A stretch of 64,000 nucleotides of DNA, taken from the NCBI RefSeq assembly GCF_023146395.1, contig NZ_JAGLCD010000004.1, positions 258,718 to 322,717 on the forward strand, in the 5' to 3' direction. Below are positions 55,854-64,000 of the stretch, one piece after another; the stretch's first letter is position 1, and the number at the start of each line of letters is the position of its first letter. The notes under the pieces were generated by a model, which was not told the origin of the DNA, did not search any database, and was given only the letters and a program-made list of their open reading frames with translations. A program made the translations under genes and the position numbers. This DNA comes from Aeromicrobium sp. (GTDB lineage Bacteria > Actinomycetota > Actinomycetes > Propionibacteriales > Nocardioidaceae).

Positions 55854-55910
55854 GATGTGGACACGTCGGCACGCTGTGAGCCCCCGCGGAGGTGCCGAAG
55901 TGTCCACATC
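55854..55910. repeat. 19-bp-arm inverted repeat downstream of the metallopeptidase gene
   Basis: Arms 55854-55872 (GATGTGGACACGTCGGCAC) and 55892-55910 match at 18 of 19 positions as an inverted repeat, around a 19-base loop. It begins 8 bp after the metallopeptidase stop. It has no T tract, so it may be a terminator or an intergenic palindromic element. Confidence 0.75.
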
Positions 55911-55917
55911 CTGCTGT

Positions 55918-55952
55918 GACTCACGACCCGCGACCCGTGACCCGTGACTCAC
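55918..55952 (+). repeat. Five tandem 7-mers (GACTCAC / GACCCGT)
   Basis: The 35 bases read as five 7-bp units: GACTCAC, GACCCGC, GACCCGT, GACCCGT, GACTCAC. They end 46 bp before the rlmN start, in the only gap between the amidoligase cluster and rlmN. Confidence 0.6.
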
Positions 55953-55998
55953 GCTCGACGATTCGGTGCGTGCTGGTCTCGGGTGAGACACTGGTGGG

Positions 55999-57159
55999 AT
56001 GACTGATCCGCAGGTCGAGCCCGCCACGAAGCGCGCGCTGCCGCTCGTGATCGCGCCGCCGCGCGGACGCCAGAAGCCTCCGCGCCACCTCGCCGACCTC
56101 TCGGCGCAGGAGCGTGCCGCCGCGGCCGCCGAGCTCGGCGAGCCGGCCTTCCGCGTCAAGCAGGTCGCGCACCACTACTTCGGCCGCCTCGAGCGCGATC
56201 CGGCCAACATGACCGACCTGCCGGCCAAGAACCGCGACGCCATCGCGACCGCGCTCCTGCCCACGCTGCTCGACCCCGTCCGCACGATGGAGGCCGACCA
56301 CGGCACCACGCGCAAGACGCTGTGGCGCCTGTTCGACGGGGCCCTCGTCGAGTCGGTCCTCATGCGCTACCCGGAGCGGGCCACGATCTGCGTGTCCAGC
56401 CAGGCCGGCTGCGCCATGGCGTGCCCCTTCTGCGCCACGGGCCAGGGCGGCCTGCAGCGCAACATGAGCACCGCCGAGATCATCGACCAGGTCGTCGACG
56501 GCGCGGCGGCGATGGCGAACGGCCTGGTTCCGGGTGGGCCTGGCCGGCTGTCGAACGTCGTGTTCATGGGCATGGGTGAGCCGATGGCCAACTACAAGGC
56601 CGTCATCGGCGCGATCCGTCGGATGGTGGCCCCGGCGCCCGACGGCCTGGGCCTGTCGGCCCGCAACATCACGCTGAGCACCGTCGGGCTCGTGCCACGG
56701 ATCCGGCAGCTCACCGACGAGGGCATCCCGGTCACGCTGGCCGTGTCGCTGCACGCGCCCGACGATGAGCTGCGCGACGAGCTCGTGCCGATCAACACCC
56801 ACTTCAAGGTCAGCGAGACGGTCGAGGCCGCGTGGGAGTACGCCAAGCAGAGCAAGCGCCGGGTCTCGATCGAGTACGCCATGATGCGCGACATCAACGA
56901 TCAGGCCTGGCGCGCCGACCTGCTCGCCGACGTCCTGAACTCCTACGGCGACTGGAGCTGGGTGCACGTCAACCTGATCCCGCTCAACCCCACCGACAGC
57001 GGTCCGATGCTCAACGGCCAGGTCTTCACCCGCTCGCGCAGCGACGACATGCGCGAGTTCGTCCGCCGGCTCGAGGCCAAGGGCATCAGCACGACGATCC
57101 GCGACACGCGTGGCGACGAGATCAACGCGGCCTGCGGACAGCTCGCGGCCACGGAGTAG
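55999..57159 (+). CDS. rlmN: 23S rRNA (adenine2503-C2)-methyltransferase RlmN
   Basis: Radical-SAM enzyme methylating A2503 of 23S rRNA and A37 of some tRNAs. The 386-residue protein has the iron-sulfur cysteines C138, C142 and C145 (CAMACPFC) and the second catalytic Cys, C379, in NAACGQL. Length fits the family. In related genomes it follows cdsA directly; here it is the right-hand border of the inserted module. Confidence 0.96.
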   Translation: MTDPQVEPATKRALPLVIAPPRGRQKPPRHLADLSAQERAAAAAELGEPAFRVKQVAHHYFGRLERDPANMTDLPAKNRDAIATALLPTLLDPVRTMEADHGTTRKTLWRLFDGALVESVLMRYPERATICVSSQAGCAMACPFCATGQGGLQRNMSTAEIIDQVVDGAAAMANGLVPGGPGRLSNVVFMGMGEPMANYKAVIGAIRRMVAPAPDGLGLSARNITLSTVGLVPRIRQLTDEGIPVTLAVSLHAPDDELRDELVPINTHFKVSETVEAAWEYAKQSKRRVSIEYAMMRDINDQAWRADLLADVLNSYGDWSWVHVNLIPLNPTDSGPMLNGQVFTRSRSDDMREFVRRLEAKGISTTIRDTRGDEINAACGQLAATE

Positions 57160-57200
57160 GCCGCCTCCGGTCCGCCCTGTGGCCCGGATAGCGTGAGCGC

Positions 57201-57941
57201 ATGCCGGATCTCGACACGAGCGTCCTCGACGCACGCCGCGACGCAGACGTCGCCGTCCTCACCCTGACCCGTCCCGATCGACGCAATGCGCTGAACACCG
57301 ATCTCTGCCTGGCGATCCATGCGGCCGTCGACGAGGCCGTCGACACCGGCGCCCGGGCGATCGTCGTGACCGGGGAGGGCTCGTCGTTCTGCTCGGGTGC
57401 CGACCTCGGCGGGGTGTACGGCGACGAGTTCCTCGACGCGCTGTACGGGATGCTGCACCACCTGGCCCGGGTTCCGGTGCCACTCGTGGCAGCGGTCAAC
57501 GGCCCGGCGATCGGCGCCGGCACCCAGCTCGCGATGGCCTGCGACCTCCGCGTGGCCGACGCCAGCGCGAAGTTCGCGGTGCCCACAGCCCGCAACGGCA
57601 TGGCCGTCGACGCCTGGACCATCCGGACCCTCGCCGCGCTCGCGGGAACCGGACGGGCACGCCGGCTGATGATCGCGGGGGAGTCGCTCGACCGTGACGA
57701 GGCGCTGCACTGCGGGCTCGCCGACCGCGCGGGCACCCTCGAGGACGCGCTGGCGTGGGCCGGTGACATCGCCCGGCTCGCGCCCCTGGCCATCGCGCAC
57801 AACAAGCTGGCGCTGAACGGATCGAGCGCCGACGACGCCGCGATCGAGCAGAGCTTCCGCGACGTCTGGGCGTCCGAGGACGTCAAGGAGGCGGCCCTGG
57901 CACGCCAGGAGAAGCGCCAGCCGGTCTTCCGGGGCGTCTGA
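57201..57941 (+). CDS. Enoyl-CoA hydratase/isomerase family protein
   Basis: A 246-residue crotonase-fold protein. It has the oxyanion-hole segments (GEGSSFCSGADLGG and VNGPAIGAGTQLAMACDLRVAD). The catalytic Glu of true hydratases is not obvious: the position after the second oxyanion loop reads AKFAVPTARNG. So it may be an isomerase or a different crotonase activity. It probably acts on acyl-CoA in the cytosol. The stop abuts the next ATG (TGAATG), indicating coupled translation. Confidence 0.85.
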   Translation: MPDLDTSVLDARRDADVAVLTLTRPDRRNALNTDLCLAIHAAVDEAVDTGARAIVVTGEGSSFCSGADLGGVYGDEFLDALYGMLHHLARVPVPLVAAVNGPAIGAGTQLAMACDLRVADASAKFAVPTARNGMAVDAWTIRTLAALAGTGRARRLMIAGESLDRDEALHCGLADRAGTLEDALAWAGDIARLAPLAIAHNKLALNGSSADDAAIEQSFRDVWASEDVKEAALARQEKRQPVFRGV

Positions 57942-58394
57942 ATGTCGCGCACGTCGAGCCTGGCCTTCCTCACGCTCGACCACCACGTGGTGCACGGACG
58001 TGCCGACGACGTCGCACTGTCGGACGCCGACGGTGACCTGACCTTCGCTCAGCTGCTCGACCAGGTCGCGTCAGTCGCCGGAGGACTGCGGATCCTCGGG
58101 CTCGGCGACGGCGACACGCTCCACCTGGCGGTCTCGGGTCGCCCTCGCGCCCTCACGGTGCTCGCGGCGCTACGTCTCCAGGTCGTGCCCGGCGAGGGTG
58201 GGGCCGCGCTGTCCGGTGATCCTGTCGTCGCCTCGGTCGGCGCCGAGGAGGTGCCGTGGACCGCGCTGCGGGAGATCGGCCGCACCGATCCGTTACCGGC
58301 TCCGGCGGTCGACCTCGACGGCGTGCAGGCCTGGCGTCAGCAGCACGGCGACGTGGTCGACGCGCTGCTCGACGGCCGCCCCGTGCAGCTCTGA
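57942..58394 (+). CDS. Adenylation-domain-like N-terminal fragment, hypothetical
   Basis: A 150-residue protein that resembles only the N-terminal part of acyl-CoA synthetase/ANL enzymes (DVALSDADGDLTFAQLLDQVASVAGGLRILGLGDGDTLHLA). The AMP-binding P-loop and C-terminal domains are missing. The frame is intact and its ATG directly follows the stop of the enoyl-CoA hydratase gene, so it appears to be maintained rather than decaying. It may be an accessory protein of that hydratase, or a relic of a longer gene. No function is assigned. Confidence 0.65.
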   Translation: MSRTSSLAFLTLDHHVVHGRADDVALSDADGDLTFAQLLDQVASVAGGLRILGLGDGDTLHLAVSGRPRALTVLAALRLQVVPGEGGAALSGDPVVASVGAEEVPWTALREIGRTDPLPAPAVDLDGVQAWRQQHGDVVDALLDGRPVQL

Positions 58395-58447
58395 CGCAGT
58401 CCTGACGCGGCTTCTGACCCAGGCCGCGAGCCGGTCAGGACGAGGAA

Positions 58448-58479
58448 CGGCCCGGCCACCTTCGCAGGTGGCCGGGCCG
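58448..58479. terminator. Bidirectional terminator between the adenylation-like gene and katG
   Basis: A perfect 13-bp stem (CGGCCCGGCCACC / GGTGGCCGGGCCG) with a six-base loop lies between the convergent genes, 16 bp from the katG end. Confidence 0.8.
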
Positions 58480-58495
58480 CGACACGTTCTGGGGC

Positions 58496-61261
<2,766 letters not shown>

Positions 61262-61285
61262 GATCAGGAGGCCTCGGCGTGGCGT

Positions 61286-62278
61286 TCACGCCGGGGCGTG
61301 CTCGATGCCGGCCATCGTCGCGACGGCGTCCCAGACCTGACGCCGCAGCTGCGGGTCCTCCGTCGACCACGGGAGGTACGTCGTGGAGCGCGGACGGCGA
61401 TCGGCCCAGAACAGTCCCGTGGAGGTCGTGGCCTCCGGCGAGGCGGTCAGCCACACGAGCGTGTCGGCGCCCGACCGGGCGTCGCGCAGGATCGGGCGCA
61501 CGACGCGGTTGAATCCCGGCATGCTCTCGGCGATGCCCTCGGTCGAGGCCCATCCGGGGTGCATGCTGTGGACCACCACGCCGTCGGCGGCCAGCCGCGT
61601 GGCCAGCTGCTCGGCCAGCAGGACCTGCAGGCGCTTGGTGCGGGCGTAGGCCCGGATACCTCGATAGGTGCCCTCGCGGTACTGCAGGTCGTGGGCCCAG
61701 CTGGCCTGCAGGGGCGCCGAATACATCCCGCCGGACGACATGACCAGCACGCGGGAGTCGTCCGCGGCGGCGAGCGCCGGGCGCAGCAGCTCGGTCAGCA
61801 GGAGCGGCCCGACGACGTGGGTGGCCAGGGTCAGCTCGTGGCCCTGGGCCGACTCGGTGCGACTCGGCGGCATGACCCCCGCGTTGTGCACCAGGGCGTG
61901 GAGGCGGGGCACCGACTCCACCGTTCGCGCCGCATAGGCCCGCACGTCGTCCAGGTCGCTGACGTCGCACGTCTCGGGCAGGACGTCGGCGTTGGGAACC
62001 GCGACGCGGATGCCGGCCGCGGCCTGGTCCAGCCGGGCCTGGTCGCGCCCCAGGAGATGCACCGTGGCGCCCAGGCGCGCCAGCTCCGTCGCGGCGGCGA
62101 GGCCCAGCCCACGGCTCGCCCCGGTGACGACGACGTGACGGCCGGTGAGTGCGCCCGCCGGGGGATCGGCGGGCCACCAGCGACGCCGCAGAGCGGGCCC
62201 GATCGATGAGTACCCGGCCGGAACGACCTTGTCGAGGGCGGTGTCGAGGACATCGGTGACGGGGCGAGGGAGGCTCAT
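61286..62278 (-). CDS. Short-chain dehydrogenase/reductase (SDR)
   Basis: A 330-residue SDR. The cofactor motif TGASRGLG near residue 53, NAG (HNAGVM), the catalytic Ser (VMSSGGMY) and the YARTK motif (YxxxK) are all present. The N-terminal 45 residues are an extension before the Rossmann core; overall it resembles DHRS12-like SDRs. Substrate unknown. Its ATG at 62278 follows a short gap after the response regulator gene. Confidence 0.85.
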   Translation of the reverse strand: MSLPRPVTDVLDTALDKVVPAGYSSIGPALRRRWWPADPPAGALTGRHVVVTGASRGLGLAAATELARLGATVHLLGRDQARLDQAAAGIRVAVPNADVLPETCDVSDLDDVRAYAARTVESVPRLHALVHNAGVMPPSRTESAQGHELTLATHVVGPLLLTELLRPALAAADDSRVLVMSSGGMYSAPLQASWAHDLQYREGTYRGIRAYARTKRLQVLLAEQLATRLAADGVVVHSMHPGWASTEGIAESMPGFNRVVRPILRDARSGADTLVWLTASPEATTSTGLFWADRRPRSTTYLPWSTEDPQLRRQVWDAVATMAGIEHAPA

Positions 62279-62301
62279 GCCGTCACGCTAGATGATCTGG
62301 T

Positions 62302-62973
62302 CTACAACAGCCCGGCGTCGTGCACCCGGATGGCGACCTGCACCCGGTTGGTGACGTCGAGCTTGGCGAAGATGTGTGCGATGTGGGCCTTGACCGTCGC
62401 CAGGCTGAGGTAGAGGTTCTCGGCGATCTCGGCGTTCGACGCCCCGCGTCCGACCTCGATCGCCACCTCGAGCTCCCGCTCGGTCAGGCCGGAGACCCGG
62501 CCGCGTGCCTCGTCGACCGCGGAGGTCGGGGCTGCGTCGGTGACCTGGCGGATGAGCTGGGCCGTGATCGTGGGGGACAGCATCGGCTCACCGCCCACGA
62601 CCCGTCCGACCGCGTCGACGATCGTGGCGGGCGCGGTGTCCTTGAGGAGAAATCCGTGGGCCCCAGCCGCCAGCGCGCGCACGACGTAGTCGTCGGCGTC
62701 GAAGGTCGTCAGCACGATGACCTTGGGCGGGTCCGGGAGGGCGAGGACCTGGGCCGTCGCCTCGATCCCGTCCAGCACGGGCATGCGGATGTCCATCAGC
62801 ACGACGTCGACGCCCCCGCGGCGCACGGCCTCGACCGCCTCACGCCCGTCGCCGGCCTCCCCGACGACCGTCAGGGCCTCAGACCCGCCGAGGATCAGCG
62901 CCAGCCCGGCCCTCACCAGGGCGTCGTCGTCGACCAGCAGCACGCGCACCGCGCTCTCGGTCGTCTGGCTCAT
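62302..62973 (-). CDS. NarL/LuxR-type response regulator
   Basis: A 223-residue response regulator. The receiver domain has the acidic pocket (VDDD, residues 14-17) and the phosphoacceptor D61 in VLMDIRMP, followed by a LuxR-type helix-turn-helix (LTERELEVAIEVGRGASNAEIAENLYLSLATVKAHI). The start is ATG 62973, overlapping the kinase stop by 4 bp. It is expected to be phosphorylated by the upstream kinase; the signal is unknown. The adjacent SDR gene, 23 bp downstream, could be a target but this is not shown. Confidence 0.92.
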   Translation of the reverse strand: MSQTTESAVRVLLVDDDALVRAGLALILGGSEALTVVGEAGDGREAVEAVRRGGVDVVLMDIRMPVLDGIEATAQVLALPDPPKVIVLTTFDADDYVVRALAAGAHGFLLKDTAPATIVDAVGRVVGGEPMLSPTITAQLIRQVTDAAPTSAVDEARGRVSGLTERELEVAIEVGRGASNAEIAENLYLSLATVKAHIAHIFAKLDVTNRVQVAIRVHDAGLL

Positions 62974-64000
62974 GCGGGCCACGGTAGCCAGGCCGAGAGC
63001 ACGAAGTCGCGCTGCGGGGTGATCTCCCGGTCGAGCCGGCCACCGGCCAGCTCGACCCGTTCCCGCAGTCCGATGAGGCCCAGACCGGACGCCGGAAGGT
63101 CGTGGGCCGGTTGACCGATCGGCAGGCGGTTGCTGACCACGACGCGCAGCCCCTCGCCGGGCGATCCGGTCACGTCGATGCTCACGGCGGTGTACGTCGC
63201 GTGCTTGCGGACGTTCGTGAGGGCTTCCTGCACGACGCGGTAGGCGGTGCGCCCCGTGGTCGGTGGGACGCCGGAGGTGTCGACCTGGATCGTCGGGCTG
63301 ACGCGAAGCCCGGTGGTCATCGCCTCGCGGATCAGGGCGTCGAGGTCCGTGGCGTCCGGCTGCGGGCGTTCGGGCGCGGCGTCGCCGGGTTCCTCGCGGA
63401 GCAGGCCGAGGACCTCGCGCAGCTCCACGAGAGCCTGCCGGGCGTTGTCCTGGATGACCTCGGCGGTCGCGCGCATCTGGGCCGCCGTCAGGTCCTCGCG
63501 GTAGGTCAGGGCACCGGCGTGCATCGTGACGGTCGAGATCCGGTGCGCGAGCACGTCGTGCATCTCGCGCGCGATGCGCGTCCGCTCGCTCGTCCGTGCC
63601 TGCGCCACGCGGGCGGCCTGCTCCGACTCGGCCGTCTCGGCCCGCTCCCGCAGCGTCCCGAGCAGCTCGCGACGTGAGCCCACGTACATGCCCCAGGCCA
63701 CGATGACGCCCAGGATCGCGACGAGTGCCGGACCGGTGACGATCAGGTCGTCCTCCTGCGATCCGGGAGCACTACGGAGACTGACCAGCCCCGCCGCCAT
63801 GGCCACGAGCGTGATCGGGACGATCTCGCGCCATCGACGCCGCGTGGCGAGGGAGAACAGCGTCAACGTCGCTGGGCCACCGGACGAGAACGAACCGATC
63901 GTGGCGACATTGGTGACCAGCGCGACCGTGAACGGGAAGCGGCGACGCCAGTGCGCGAGCACGAGACTCGCGATGCCGACGCCGAGATCGGCCCAGAACC
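62970..64000 (-). CDS. NarL-type sensor histidine kinase, 5' partial
   Basis: The frame is open to the window edge (F-W-A-D-L-G-V-G... before the visible GTG at 63962), so the true start lies outside. At least 330 residues are visible: several hydrophobic helices, a short coiled coil (ERAETAESEQAARVAQ), the HisKA_3 phosphoacceptor motif REMHDVLAH (His codon at 63560-63558) and the HATPase_c domain (EALTNVRKHA, GLGLIGLRERV). It overlaps its cognate regulator by 4 bp. Confidence 0.9.
   Translation of the reverse strand, partial: FWADLGVGIASLVLAHWRRRFPFTVALVTNVATIGSFSSGGPATLTLFSLATRRRWREIVPITLVAMAAGLVSLRSAPGSQEDDLIVTGPALVAILGVIVAWGMYVGSRRELLGTLRERAETAESEQAARVAQARTSERTRIAREMHDVLAHRISTVTMHAGALTYREDLTAAQMRATAEVIQDNARQALVELREVLGLLREEPGDAAPERPQPDATDLDALIREAMTTGLRVSPTIQVDTSGVPPTTGRTAYRVVQEALTNVRKHATYTAVSIDVTGSPGEGLRVVVSNRLPIGQPAHDLPASGLGLIGLRERVELAGGRLDREITPQRDFVLSAWLPWPA

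Overview
The window is a high-GC actinobacterial chromosome segment. Its gene order (sigA, smc, ftsY, amt-glnK-glnD, ffh, rpsP-rimM-trmD, rplS-lepB-rnhB, dprA-xerC, rpsB-tsf-pyrH-frr-cdsA, rlmN) and protein style suggest Propionibacteriales, probably Nocardioidaceae and possibly Aeromicrobium; the genus is an inference from memory. I see no rRNA, tRNA, CRISPR array, prophage or transposase. Both ends cut genes: a glutamate-cysteine-ligase-like gene on the left and a sensor kinase on the right.

Layout. 1-8.2 kb: GCS2-family ligase, primary sigma factor, two small conserved proteins on the minus strand, a topoisomerase B subunit (parE) and two PH-domain membrane proteins. 8.0-20.5 kb: a 66-aa coiled-coil protein, smc, a thioesterase, a BlaI/M56-peptidase pair, then cydABDC read divergently, and ftsY. 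Three near-identical BlaI-type dyads lie between blaI and cydA. 20.5-31.4 kb: amt-glnK-glnD behind a GlnR-like box, ffh, a PhnP-like MBL hydrolase, gluconokinase and a two-gene heterodimeric ABC exporter. 31.4-47 kb: the translation and envelope core (rpsP, khpA, rimM, trmD, a second amt, rplS, lepB, rnhB, yraN, comM, dprA, xerC, a two-domain M23 protein, rpsB, tsf, pyrH, frr, cdsA).

47.0-55.9 kb holds the most unusual region: a transglutaminase/DUF2126 amidoligase, a circularly permuted ATP-grasp fused to an alpha-E domain, a second transglutaminase, a membrane-anchored protein and a zinc-ribbon metallopeptidase. This predicted peptide-ligation/cleavage module, without assigned chemistry, sits between cdsA and rlmN and has repeats on both borders. 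56-64 kb: rlmN, an enoyl-CoA hydratase, an adenylation-domain fragment, katG-furA, an SDR and a NarL-type two-component system.

How it works together: the backbone is growth machinery (transcription, chromosome segregation, SRP targeting, ribosome biogenesis, lipid synthesis). Stress and respiration modules are interleaved: bd oxidase with its CydDC exporter, catalase under Fur, and nitrogen uptake under PII control. Many genes overlap by ATGA or GTGA, which points to translational coupling.
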